Part shown: piece after piece, positions 8,199-15,990 of the stretch
Position numbering within the stretch: position 1 is the stretch's first letter
Layout: each line of letters begins with the position of its first letter
Origin: Desulfocapsa sp.
GTDB taxonomy: Bacteria > Desulfobacterota > Desulfobulbia > Desulfobulbales > Desulfocapsaceae
Assembly (NCBI GenBank): GCA_016765495.1
Contig: JAESPV010000037.1
Location: 3,946-67,945 of the forward strand
Direction of reading: 5' to 3'
Length of the DNA stretch: 64,000 bases
Program-made: the position numbers and the translations under genes
The notes under the pieces: generated by a model
Seen by the model: the letters and a program-made list of their open reading frames with translations, nothing else
Told to the model about the DNA's origin: nothing
The model's database searches: none

Positions 8199-9122
8199 CT
8201 ACTCTCCCAGGTACTTAGACTCATTTTTACGGTAAAATAGAAAAGATTTTTTAAGGGCAAAAATCTCAGACGAGCAACCTACACAGGGAGCTCCCGCTTT
8301 GATGCAATTATTGGTGCCTCCGTTTCTGTCGCGTATGGTACAGTCCGCGTAGGTGATAACTCCAAGGCATCCAATTTTGAACAAGCATCCTTCTTCGGAA
8401 AAACTTTTGGCAAAGTTTTCACGTTCATAGTCGTAAAATCGTGGACAATTTTCGTGGATGGTTCGTTTAAAGAACATCAATGGTCTGGAATGCTTATCAA
8501 GTGGTGGTAGGCCGTATTTTGCAAGATAGGTCAGGCTGCCGACAAACCAATCCGGGTGGGTCGGGCATCCGGGAATATTGATCACGGTGGTGGATATTTT
8601 TTGTTGTTTGAGAAAGGTGGCAACGCTGATTGCGCCGGTAGGATTTCCTTCGGCTCCAGGGATCCCACCGAAGGCCGCACAGGTGCCAATTGCAATCACG
8701 TGGCTTGCTGTTTTAGCAGCTTCGCTGACCAGTTCGGTCATTGGTTTATGCCCCATCATGCACGCTTCGGGCATTCCCGCAGGAATACTCCCTTCAACCA
8801 CTAGAATATGTCCGCCAGCTTTAGACGTTTTTTCAACAATGTCCATGCAACGATCACCACTTGCGGCTGAAATGGTGTGGTGGAAAAGAAGAGACATATA
8901 CTGAGTGAGAAGTTCGGCAGGGTTCGGATGTTCTGAGTCAAGTAGTGAAATAGAACAGCCTGAACAGCTTTGGGCCTGTAACCATAAGACCTTGACCCGG
9001 CCAGTCGCCAAGTTTTCTAATGCCTGTGCAATATCGGGAATAGCGTTGGTACTCAGCCCCATAAGGACTGTCATTTTCGAACTGAGCTCGATGAATTGGC
9101 GTCGGGTGAATTTTGTTGTCAT
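8199..9122 (-). CDS. [NiFe] hydrogenase small subunit, Tat-exported
   Basis: Electron-transfer subunit of 307 residues with three iron-sulfur clusters. Start ATG 9122 has AGGAG 7 nt upstream and gives a Tat signal with RRQF at residues 7-10. The proximal cluster ligands are CSGC near residue 50, GTCAAFGG and GCPTHPDW. The distal and medial ligands are in HENCPR, CLFKIGCLG and the C-terminal NNCIKAGAPCVGC. The C-terminus has no membrane anchor, so the enzyme is a soluble periplasmic type or depends on another anchor. It follows the large-subunit gene (start 10 nt after that stop), the reverse of the usual small-large order. No cytochrome b, maturation protease or hyp genes are nearby. Confidence 0.92.
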   Translation of the reverse strand: MTTKFTRRQFIELSSKMTVLMGLSTNAIPDIAQALENLATGRVKVLWLQAQSCSGCSISLLDSEHPNPAELLTQYMSLLFHHTISAASGDRCMDIVEKTSKAGGHILVVEGSIPAGMPEACMMGHKPMTELVSEAAKTASHVIAIGTCAAFGGIPGAEGNPTGAISVATFLKQQKISTTVINIPGCPTHPDWFVGSLTYLAKYGLPPLDKHSRPLMFFKRTIHENCPRFYDYERENFAKSFSEEGCLFKIGCLGVITYADCTIRDRNGGTNNCIKAGAPCVGCSSEIFALKKSFLFYRKNESKYLGE

Positions 9123-9132
9123 AAGTACACTC

Positions 9133-10632
9133 CTAGTGAACTGCACAGGCTAGGCAAGGATCGAATGCTCTTACAATTCTTGCAGCTTCTAAAGGGTTCT
9201 TGGCATCAGCAACGGAGGTTCCTATAAGAGACTGTTCAACAGGGCCTGGAACGCCATTGTCATCCTTTGGAGAGCAGTTCCACGTTGTTGGGACAATGCA
9301 TTCATAGGTACTGATCTTTGAGTTTCTGATTTCCATCCAGTGACCAAGGGCACCACGAGGCGCTTCCGTGAGCCCAATACCTTCAGCAGAAGAGGTGATG
9401 TGAAAGTCGATGGCACTCGGTTGGCGTGGATCGAGCATGTCAATCCATCTTTCACAATGTTCTACGAGGATCTGCAATTCAAGAATGCGCGCGACATGTC
9501 GGCCCAGGCAGGAGTCGAGGTTGTGGAGGTCGAGTCCCGTCTTGTTAAGGAACGTATCTGTCACTGCTTGTACTTGTTTATTGCCATTGGTATAGCCAAC
9601 CATAATACGGGCAAGAGGGCCTACCTCCATGGGATGACCGTTGTAGCGCGGCGCCTTTATCCAGGAATATGCCCCGTGTTTATTTGGTTCCGGGGTGGTC
9701 TTGCTAAATCCTGAATCACTGGTGTATTTAGAGTATTTGACTTCTTCGGTGATCAAGTTGAGGTCAAGCTTTTGTGATTCTCCATCTATGAGAACACCTT
9801 CAGCAAAAAGAGGTGCTCCACCGTTTATGCTGTCATTAAAGACATCGAAGGTGAGGTAGTTGTTGCACCCTCTGCCTGTCGAAAGCAATTCCGGAAACTC
9901 ACCGGCCACCGCAAGCACATCTCCTGTGTACTCTTTCTGCAGGAATGTTTTGAGCTGGTCAAGCTTTGATCGACATTGGGCAATTTTCTTGTTTGTCACT
10001 TTTTCGGTCAGCCCACCAGGTACAACAGTTGCCATATGCGGCATTTTTCCGGCAAAAATTGCGATAAGTTGATGGGCCAAGGCGCGTATATCAAGAGCTG
10101 TGAAATAATTACGAAGGGCAGTAATGTTCACCTCTGGATCCTGTATATAGCGGCCTTCGTAACGGGGGAGAAAAGGAGCTGCCGGAAAGAGACTGTTTGA
10201 GTTGATCTCTTGCTGCACCCAAGCCTTAATGCCTTGGAGAAACTTGTCTTTACCTGAGTAGTTCAATATGCCAGTGATATCAACAAAGTCTAGAGCGGAG
10301 AGGTGATAGAAATGGGTGACATGGCTCTGGATGTAATTTGAGGCAAGCATAATATCTCGAATCAGCTTGCCATTCTCCGTTGGCTGGATACCGTATGCCT
10401 GTTCTTGGGCAAGAACCGATGCTATACCTTGGGAAACCGGGCAAACACCGCAAATACGTTGGGTGATTTGTTGGGCATCAAGTGGAGATCGGCCTTTAAG
10501 AATTTGTTCAAAGCCCCGGAACATTTCTCCGGAACACTTTGCATCCTTTACTCTGTTTCCTTCAACTTCAAGGCTCACCGCAAGATGGCCTTCAATACGT
10601 GTGAAGGGATCAATACTGATTTTCTTTGACAT
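9133..10632 (-). CDS. [NiFe] hydrogenase large subunit lacking the C-terminal processing peptide
   Basis: Catalytic subunit of 499 residues, binding the Ni-Fe(CN)2CO site. ATG 10632 is preceded by GGAGCAG. The N-terminus has the family start IDPFTRIEGHLAVSLEVEG. The L1 motif is RICGVCPVSQ, with Gln where many respiratory enzymes have His. The L2 motif DPCLACAVH ends exactly at the stop, so there is no extension for a HyaD/HynC-type protease to remove. Loss of this extension, and Gln in L1, are traits that I associate with regulatory, H2-sensing hydrogenases (HoxC/HupV). Here, unlike those, the partner carries a Tat signal. It is first in an operon with the small subunit and a chemoreceptor. 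Confidence 0.92.
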   Translation of the reverse strand: MSKKISIDPFTRIEGHLAVSLEVEGNRVKDAKCSGEMFRGFEQILKGRSPLDAQQITQRICGVCPVSQGIASVLAQEQAYGIQPTENGKLIRDIMLASNYIQSHVTHFYHLSALDFVDITGILNYSGKDKFLQGIKAWVQQEINSNSLFPAAPFLPRYEGRYIQDPEVNITALRNYFTALDIRALAHQLIAIFAGKMPHMATVVPGGLTEKVTNKKIAQCRSKLDQLKTFLQKEYTGDVLAVAGEFPELLSTGRGCNNYLTFDVFNDSINGGAPLFAEGVLIDGESQKLDLNLITEEVKYSKYTSDSGFSKTTPEPNKHGAYSWIKAPRYNGHPMEVGPLARIMVGYTNGNKQVQAVTDTFLNKTGLDLHNLDSCLGRHVARILELQILVEHCERWIDMLDPRQPSAIDFHITSSAEGIGLTEAPRGALGHWMEIRNSKISTYECIVPTTWNCSPKDDNGVPGPVEQSLIGTSVADAKNPLEAARIVRAFDPCLACAVH

Positions 10633-11054
10633 AGTTCTGCTCCAATGCTTGTTAAAGCTGTACGTCGCCAGTAAAAATGGCAATTGGTCAGGTGGGGGGG
10701 AGTGTAAAAAGTATATGTCAAGGGATCTGGATATAGCAAGGAAAAAAAATATTTATAAGTAGTCTCCGGTAAGGATTTGGAAAAATAGAGGAGAGATAGG
10801 AGAAAAATTTTATTTGTGTAAGTGGTTAAATATTACAAGGAGCACGTTTCTAAAAATCGTAAGACTTTTAGGTGGCAAAAGCTCACCACGTTGATATGTT
10901 ATTGCTTTTTTTATATATGCCGTCCCGCAGGTTGCGGTGTCGGATAGAATCAAGAGGCAGAGGGGGGGGCACTAGTGTTAGGGCCCCCCGCCTATCGTGT
11001 TCTTGGTGTCGGTGCTGTGCAGCAGGGAGTCGCCCTAACTAAACTGCTCGAAGG
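10633..11054. other. 422-bp gap between the hydrogenase and nickel/cobalt operons
   Basis: This contains the hydrogenase leader and the trailer of the metal uptake operon. I see no gene and no convincing sigma-54 (-24/-12) site. The only clear structure is a G/C hairpin at 10955-10993. Confidence 0.5.
10955..10993 (-). terminator. G/C hairpin after the nickel/cobalt uptake operon
   Basis: A run of eight G (10962-10969) faces a run of six C (10984-10989) across a loop containing ACTAGTGTTA, with GAGGC/GCCT-like flanks. It lies 60 nt after the DUF4198 gene stop. No U-run follows, so intrinsic termination is uncertain. Confidence 0.45.
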
Positions 11055-11834
11055 TTATTTGGATTGATACTCATCCAGATAGATCCACAGCACTGCGCCA
11101 AGCTCCACACCTTTGGCCTCGCCCTGGGGGTTCTTTAAGGTATAATCAGCCTCGTTCAAGGCGGAAAAACCCCACCAACCTCCTTTTGGACAGGCGAAGG
11201 TAAAGATGCCGTTGGCGTCTGCCTTGATCACCTGAGTGACGTGATAATCGCTGGGGGCGACAAGAGAGCCGTCCTGGTTATAGAATTCCACTTCCACCTC
11301 GGCATGGGGGACGAGTTTGCCATTCATCAACACCTTGCCGCTGAAACTGTTACCGGCGTAATTGCCAAAGGGCCTGAGCATAGGCACGATCTCAGTGGGC
11401 AGTCCCATAGGATCATCCCAGCCTTCATCAGCGCCAAAGGCGGCTACGATGGTCTTTGTGTAATGGATGATAGAGAGATCCTCTGCTGGTTCCCAGTAGG
11501 GCACAGGTTCCATGGCAAAATGATAGACCCCTGGTCGTTTTACTTGGTAGGTAGTCTGCCATGCCTTATGATCCATGACTTTGGTCTCTTTGAGTAAGGG
11601 CAGGAGATCCGTCCTTTTACCGTCTTTGATTACATAGAATTCTTCCGGCTTCGTCATCTCCATGCCAATATTCTCAAAGGGATGGGAAAAAGACAGGAAG
11701 AGTTCGACAGACTTTTTCTTTTGGGTGACGATATTTTCGGATGGTATCACCATACCGAAATGAGCCTCGGCTTGTCCGGAAGCGCCCAAAAGTAGGCCTG
11801 TTACACAACTGGTCATAATAATTTTTCGAATCAT
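11055..11834 (-). CDS. DUF4198 periplasmic component of Ni/Co uptake
   Basis: Exported 259-residue protein with a signal peptide (likely cleavage after GQAEA in TGLLLGASGQAEAHFG) that exposes an N-terminal His, followed by MVIPSENIV. Two beta-rich parts follow. The C-terminal half (GKVLMNGKLVPHAEVEVEFY, then ADANGIFTFACPKGGWWGFSAL) is the DUF4198/transthyretin-like carrier fold that accompanies NikM/CbiM nickel or cobalt ECF transporters (called NikK or NikL in different schemes). The gene overlaps the upstream gene by 4 nt and closes the operon. It probably captures metal in the periplasm; the exact role is inference. Confidence 0.75.
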   Translation of the reverse strand: MIRKIIMTSCVTGLLLGASGQAEAHFGMVIPSENIVTQKKKSVELFLSFSHPFENIGMEMTKPEEFYVIKDGKRTDLLPLLKETKVMDHKAWQTTYQVKRPGVYHFAMEPVPYWEPAEDLSIIHYTKTIVAAFGADEGWDDPMGLPTEIVPMLRPFGNYAGNSFSGKVLMNGKLVPHAEVEVEFYNQDGSLVAPSDYHVTQVIKADANGIFTFACPKGGWWGFSALNEADYTLKNPQGEAKGVELGAVLWIYLDEYQSK

Positions 11835-12463
11835 TTTTTTTCTCCTTTTCTTGATTTAAAGTATGTAATAATTCCTGCCAGGCCAAAGATGTAACCGATG
11901 CCGCCGAGGATGTCCTGCAGGCTGGGGCCCTGGTTTTTACTTTCGACCAGCATGCGCTTGAGGGGACTAAGTTTTTTATCCAAGACCTCTTCTACTACAC
12001 GGCGAATAAGCTCTTCGTCCGAGGTACTGTGTTTTGTCGTCATGCTTGCCGGGGCTACCTCACCAACGCTCTGTTGCTCACTGCTCAAGATGGGTTCATC
12101 TTCTCCGTCTCCCAGATACTCTGCGGCCTCCAGGAACCATTCGCCACGATGCCCCTCGCCGACATTGATGATAATCCGTAGATCCAGATGCTCTTTTTGA
12201 GCCTCCTCTGGGATCGGGAAGCGAAATAGCCCTTTGTCGTCAGTGCGACAGGTGGATAGCAGTTTGTCACTAGCCGCATCCTGAACAATGATTTCTGAAT
12301 CTTTGGCAGGCCGGCCACCGCTAAAAGCCGTTTCTCCGACAATAGAATTGCCTTCAGCATAGGCAAAAATCCGCACCTTGTGAGCCTGTGAGATCGACGG
12401 CAGAAGACAAAAGACAGAAGCTAGTAGACAGAAGGTTATGAATGTTTTTTTTAGTAGCGACAT
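11831..12463 (-). CDS. NikL/CbiL-like membrane-anchored Ni/Co uptake component
   Basis: This 210-residue protein has a signal peptide (cleavage near SISQAHK) that leaves His near the mature N-terminus. A transthyretin-like beta domain (FSGGRPAKDSEIIVQD ... DDKGLFRFPIPEE) covers about residues 28-100. A charged, Glu-rich linker (about 115-175) and a C-terminal membrane helix (ILGGIGYIFGLAGIITYF) end in basic residues. This domain order matches the NikL/CbiL-type accessory subunits that replace NikN/CbiN in nickel-cobalt ECF transporters. It lies 2 nt after the cbiM stop, in the same operon. Confidence 0.75.
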   Translation of the reverse strand: MSLLKKTFITFCLLASVFCLLPSISQAHKVRIFAYAEGNSIVGETAFSGGRPAKDSEIIVQDAASDKLLSTCRTDDKGLFRFPIPEEAQKEHLDLRIIINVGEGHRGEWFLEAAEYLGDGEDEPILSSEQQSVGEVAPASMTTKHSTSDEELIRRVVEEVLDKKLSPLKRMLVESKNQGPSLQDILGGIGYIFGLAGIITYFKSRKGEKK

Positions 12464-12465
12464 TT

Positions 12466-13071
12466 CTAACTCCGAGGTTCTAATTGTAGTATTTCCGGTT
12501 TAACCCGGGCCAGGAAAGAGACGGTGAACATAGTAATAAAGCCCTCTATGATCATCACCGGCAGATGGGCAGCCATGATAATTTTGGCTGTAGTCAAGAA
12601 ACCTGTATCCGACAGGGCCAGAGCCAGAGCCATGAGCAGGGATGCCAGGAAGACTGAAAGAAATCCCCCGATAAATCCAGCTGCAGACCGGTATTGAGGC
12701 CGCTTTAGCCAAGGTCGCAACAGGTAGAAACAGAGCAGGGCTGGAAATGCCATGTTGAAGGTGTTAACTCCCAGCACCACGATGCCGCCGTACTGGAAAA
12801 TGATAGCCTGAAGTAACAGGGCTATAAGGATTGCTGGGAAGCAGGCCCAACCCAGCACCACGCCGAGCAGGCCATTAAGGACCAGGTGGACACTGCCAGG
12901 TCCCAGGGGGACATGGATGAGGGCGGCTACAAAAAAGGTGGCCGCCATGATGGCCACCCCCATAATCCGATCATAATCAAGCCTCTTTAGACCAATGGCG
13001 GTACCTACTACAGTCAAGGCTCCACCACTGATCAATACTGGAGCCGATAATATACCTTCTGAGATGTGCAT
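12466..13071 (-). CDS. cbiM: CbiM/NikM-type nickel/cobalt ECF transporter S component
   Basis: Substrate-specific membrane component of 201 residues. It starts MHISEGIL, where Met-His at the N-terminus is the family's metal-binding loop (the amino group and His2 coordinate the ion). Further family blocks are HVPLGPGSVHLVLNGLLG and GVNTFNMAFPAL, with about six helices. The ATPase and T components (CbiO/NikO, CbiQ/NikQ) are not in this window. A NikR-like inverted repeat lies about 150 nt upstream and a [NiFe] hydrogenase operon about 2 kb downstream, so nickel is the more likely substrate. Cobalt remains possible because of the corrinoid operon directly upstream. Confidence 0.85.
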   Translation of the reverse strand: MHISEGILSAPVLISGGALTVVGTAIGLKRLDYDRIMGVAIMAATFFVAALIHVPLGPGSVHLVLNGLLGVVLGWACFPAILIALLLQAIIFQYGGIVVLGVNTFNMAFPALLCFYLLRPWLKRPQYRSAAGFIGGFLSVFLASLLMALALALSDTGFLTTAKIIMAAHLPVMIIEGFITMFTVSFLARVKPEILQLEPRS

Positions 13072-13092
13072 AAGCCTAATCCTAATCCTACG

Positions 13093-13200
13093 TTACAAGT
13101 TTACAATTCGCGTTACCGGCAGATGGAAAACTGCTCTGGCCTTAACCCGGAGACTAATAATCTCCATGCAGTTGTCGTAGTCCATGTGATCATGGGTGGG
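13093..13200 (-). pseudogene. NikR C-terminal domain remnant
   Basis: The frame upstream of cbiM reads PTHDHMDYDNCMEIISLRVK and then ARAV before ending at TAA. His-x-His-(5)-Cys, with H-M-D-Y-D-N-C-M-E-I-I, is the nickel-binding core of NikR (HxHLDHDNCLEV). The N-terminal ribbon-helix-helix and the His further upstream are absent, and the tail after about 20 matching residues has drifted. I read it as a decayed nikR beside its own target site. A 30-residue peptide from ATG 13185 could still be made, but no ribosome site is visible. Confidence 0.5.
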
Positions 13201-13220
13201 GAGTTGATATGGCGTTATTT

Positions 13221-13247
13221 GTAACACGTGTCTAAAAAAAGTGTTAC
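13221..13247 (-). promoter_or_regulatory. NikR-like operator upstream of cbiM
   Basis: GTAACAC-N13-GTGTTAC is a perfect 7-bp inverted repeat. The half-sites are those that I recall for the NikR signal of metal-reducing deltaproteobacteria, although the order that I recall is GTGTTAC first. Its position 150 nt upstream of cbiM, next to a nikR remnant, fits nickel-dependent control. No clean -10/-35 pair was found. Confidence 0.55.
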
Positions 13248-13332
13248 CAGAACATTGTTTCTAATTTCTGTCAAGAAAAAATCATCCAATGCAAAAGGGG
13301 CAGGGAAGAATGGAAAAAAAGATACTCAAATA

Positions 13333-14055
13333 CTATTGCAACTGAAAGCGGATCGGAACCTGAACCCACATCTCTTGTGGCCTGCCACCAATGGTGCCAG
13401 CGTTAAAACGCCAGTTTCGCACAGCCTTTATTGCGGCCTTATCCAATACAGAATGACCACTGGAAAGGACAATTCGGAGTTCCTTCACCCTGCCATGGTC
13501 ATCAATAAGAGTTTCCAGTAAGACAACTCCTTCAAGGCCGCGGCGCCGGGCCAGACGCGGGTATTTCGGGGGTGGGTTGACTTGATAGAGTGGCGTCGCC
13601 TGTTGGATGATATGGGCGGCAGTATCGGTCTTGGAGTTTTTTTGTTCTTCGCTAATCTCGGTCTGGAGCGGGGGCTGATCTTCGGGGACGATTTTTTGTT
13701 TTTGAATCGGTTGGGGTTTGGGAGCAGGTTGAACAACTGGACTTGTAACCGGTCGAAGTTCAGGCTGTTTTGGTTTTGGTTTTGGTTTGGGCTTGAGATT
13801 GGGTTTAGGTTCAGGCCTGGGCCTGGGCAGTGGTTGCGGAACAACCTCTTTCTTTGTTACGATTTCTTTCTCTGGCTCAACGTTTGGTACTACCTCCTTA
13901 ACAGCCGGCGTTGCCCCCAAAGAAACAACAATCCGTTGCACTGCCAAAGGGGCTGGCAAGATTGTTTTGTCACTGGTTATCGGCCAGCAGAGAATAATCG
14001 TGTGCAGGCTTAGAGTGGTTATTCCGGCCAAGAAGAGACGCCATGTTCTGCTCAT
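13333..14055 (-). CDS. tonB: TonB energy-transducing protein
   Basis: Periplasm-spanning protein of 240 residues that couples the proton motive force to outer-membrane receptors. An N-terminal membrane helix (about residues 8-25) leads to a long Pro/Lys-rich rod (repeated KPKPKPK and PRPRPEP, about 70-130). The C-terminal TonB domain (about 155-240) contains YPRLARRRGLEGVVLLE and a closing AVRNWRFNAG block. It overlaps exbD by 4 nt (ATGA). The gene set sits in the corrinoid operon and most likely energises the receptor at 25376-27418. Confidence 0.9.
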   Translation of the reverse strand: MSRTWRLFLAGITTLSLHTIILCWPITSDKTILPAPLAVQRIVVSLGATPAVKEVVPNVEPEKEIVTKKEVVPQPLPRPRPEPKPNLKPKPKPKPKQPELRPVTSPVVQPAPKPQPIQKQKIVPEDQPPLQTEISEEQKNSKTDTAAHIIQQATPLYQVNPPPKYPRLARRRGLEGVVLLETLIDDHGRVKELRIVLSSGHSVLDKAAIKAVRNWRFNAGTIGGRPQEMWVQVPIRFQLQ

Positions 14056-14507
14056 GGATTTACAGCATCCGGACTCTCAAAACCTTGCTTAGCAGCTACA
14101 GCCTGAAGAGAAATCTTACTCAGACCAGCCTCTTTAACACAGTCCATCACCTTAAATAACTCTTGATAAGAAACAGATTTGTCGGCGAATATCTGAACCT
14201 CCGGCTCTTTAGTACCCATGGTTTTCAATTTTATATCGTGCAGTCTTTCAACCAATCTGGCTAAAGAAACAGATTCTTCTCCAATAAAAATCAGTACTTC
14301 CGAGTTATTGTCTTGTATGGTGACACTGATGGCTTCCTGGATTTCCAGGGTAGCACTGCTTGAACTGGGCAGATCCACGACTTGCCCATAATGGACGGCC
14401 ATGGAAAGCATGGCATAGATAAAAAAGACCAGTAGGAGAAAGACAACATCAATAAGAGGCATCACCTCTATCCGTGCAGGTGAGAGCGGTTTATGGTTGA
14501 GCTTCAT
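14052..14507 (-). CDS. exbD: ExbD/TolR biopolymer transport protein
   Basis: Membrane protein of 151 residues that forms the proton path with ExbB. The single N-terminal helix holds the essential Asp (PLIDVVFLLLVFFIYAML, about residues 17-34). The periplasmic domain ends with the usual VSYQELFKVMDCVKEAGL and SLQAV blocks. It overlaps exbB and tonB by 4 nt on each side, so the three are translationally coupled. Confidence 0.9.
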   Translation of the reverse strand: MKLNHKPLSPARIEVMPLIDVVFLLLVFFIYAMLSMAVHYGQVVDLPSSSSATLEIQEAISVTIQDNNSEVLIFIGEESVSLARLVERLHDIKLKTMGTKEPEVQIFADKSVSYQELFKVMDCVKEAGLSKISLQAVAAKQGFESPDAVNP

Positions 14508-15121
14508 TTTTCCCCTGACCGGACTTTTTGGTAAACCACCTCCAAACTGGTGGCATATTTTTCCATGACATGAATGGCGTCTTCGATTCTGCTCTTGAAA
14601 TAGTTATAGGGAAAGACGGTGGTGATGGAGATCCCAAGGCCTGTGGCCGTGGTAATCAGCGCCTGGGCAATACCACTGGTAACCAGTTTTGGATCGGCAA
14701 TACCGCCAGCGCCCAGCATTTCGAATGAGGAAATAATTCCCAGCACCGTACCAAAGATGCCAAGCAGTGGGGCAACGGTGATCATGGTGTCGAGCACGGT
14801 CATATATTGGGACATTTTTTTGACCATGTGCCGGGCCTCGGCCTCCATGGCCTTAGCCATATCGTAGTTGCGATGCAGGATGCCGACATTGAGCATACGG
14901 ATGACATGATCGGTACACCCTAGGGTTTTTTCCTTGATTTGCAGCCAGTCTCCGCTTTCGGCCAGGGTGAGCACTTCGTCCATCAATATGCGATTCCGTC
15001 TTTTTTTAACCTGCGCCCAGAACAGGATTCGTTCAATAATGATGCATAGCACCACCATGGAACAGGCCAGCAACGGCCACATGACAGGCCCACCGCTTTG
15101 CATTATTTCATAAAGTCTCAT
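14504..15121 (-). CDS. exbB: ExbB/TolQ/MotA proton channel protein
   Basis: Three-helix proton channel of 205 residues. ATG 15121 overlaps the preceding gene's TGA (ATGA); a longer in-frame extension upstream lies inside that gene and is not used. The start MRLYEIMQSGGPVMWPLLACS gives the first helix. The cytoplasmic loop and the signature LLGIFGTVLGIISSFEMLG (about residues 120-140) plus ALITTATGLGISI are typical of ExbB. It functions with ExbD and TonB directly downstream. Confidence 0.9.
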   Translation of the reverse strand: MRLYEIMQSGGPVMWPLLACSMVVLCIIIERILFWAQVKKRRNRILMDEVLTLAESGDWLQIKEKTLGCTDHVIRMLNVGILHRNYDMAKAMEAEARHMVKKMSQYMTVLDTMITVAPLLGIFGTVLGIISSFEMLGAGGIADPKLVTSGIAQALITTATGLGISITTVFPYNYFKSRIEDAIHVMEKYATSLEVVYQKVRSGEK

Positions 15122-15990
15122 TGAGCTCTTCCTGTGGTAAGTTCTGGATGAATCAAACCGGCAATAATCCGGAGAGTATGGGCAAAGGTTGCGGGAGAGG
15201 GGCTGCACACAAGATCTGGATTGATTACATGCACTCGATCCTCCTGCACCGCTTTTATAACGGAAATGCGCTGCCAATTCTTTTTCTCATCCGCCGCAAT
15301 GCCTGACTCACTGCCCATAATGGCGATGATAATCACGTCAGGATTTTCGCCAATAACTTTTTCTATACCGGTGGTGCCGCTCTTTTGTTCCGCGAGAATA
15401 TTGATGCCACCGGCCAGGACGATAAAATCATGGGTAAATGAATTTGTCACCGCCCCAAACAGGGGCTGGGAACCAACCTGGAGAAAGACTTTTTTCTTTG
15501 TCAGCGGAAAAACCTTTTTTTGTACTTTCGCCACCTCGACCTGAGCCTGATAGACTATGGCCCTGGCTCGATCTTCCAGTCCCAATAACTCACCCAGGCG
15601 AATAAACTCATTGCAAATCTCTTTAAAAGAGGCAGTGCGTTTAAAACGGACCACCTTTATCCCCACGGCCTGTAACTGTCGAACCTGTTCAGGTTTGGTC
15701 AGAGCGGTGGCCAACACCAGGTCGGGGTGCTGGCTGATAATCTTCTCAATGGAGACCTGCATGACCGAGCCTATTTTTTCCTTATGTCTGGCTGCCTCAG
15801 GCCGTACGCAATAGTTGGTGTTGGCAACCAGGCGGTCGCCAGCCTCCAGTAAAAAGACATTTTCGGTATTGATTGGGCCGAGTGAGACGATGCGCCTGGG
15901 GAACTCTTTCGCATACGCTTGACCGCTCAACAAAAAGAGGTAGCTGATGAGGAACCACAGGCTCAATAATTTAGATAGGGTCATTATCAA
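15118..15990 (-). CDS. BtuF-like periplasmic binding protein
   Basis: Exported solute-binding protein of 290 residues from the BtuF/FhuD class, with a signal peptide ending near SGQAYA. The two-lobed fold is shown by RRIVSLGPINTENVFLLEAGD (residues about 31-50), the YCVRPEAARHKEKIG loop, the long helix around residues 125-150, and PDVIIIAIMG in the second lobe. The context (TonB system, CbiK, CobN-like, CbiZ) points to corrinoid or another cobalt/tetrapyrrole ligand. No ABC permease or ATPase follows, so it may deliver to the operon's own enzymes. It overlaps cbiK by 4 nt. Confidence 0.75.
   Translation of the reverse strand: MIMTLSKLLSLWFLISYLFLLSGQAYAKEFPRRIVSLGPINTENVFLLEAGDRLVANTNYCVRPEAARHKEKIGSVMQVSIEKIISQHPDLVLATALTKPEQVRQLQAVGIKVVRFKRTASFKEICNEFIRLGELLGLEDRARAIVYQAQVEVAKVQKKVFPLTKKKVFLQVGSQPLFGAVTNSFTHDFIVLAGGINILAEQKSGTTGIEKVIGENPDVIIIAIMGSESGIAADEKKNWQRISVIKAVQEDRVHVINPDLVCSPSPATFAHTLRIIAGLIHPELTTGRAQ

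Noticed and set aside
10633-11054. Sigma-54 promoter for the hydrogenase operon
   Set aside because: I looked for TGGCAC-N5-TTGCA in the proper strand and found no acceptable match.
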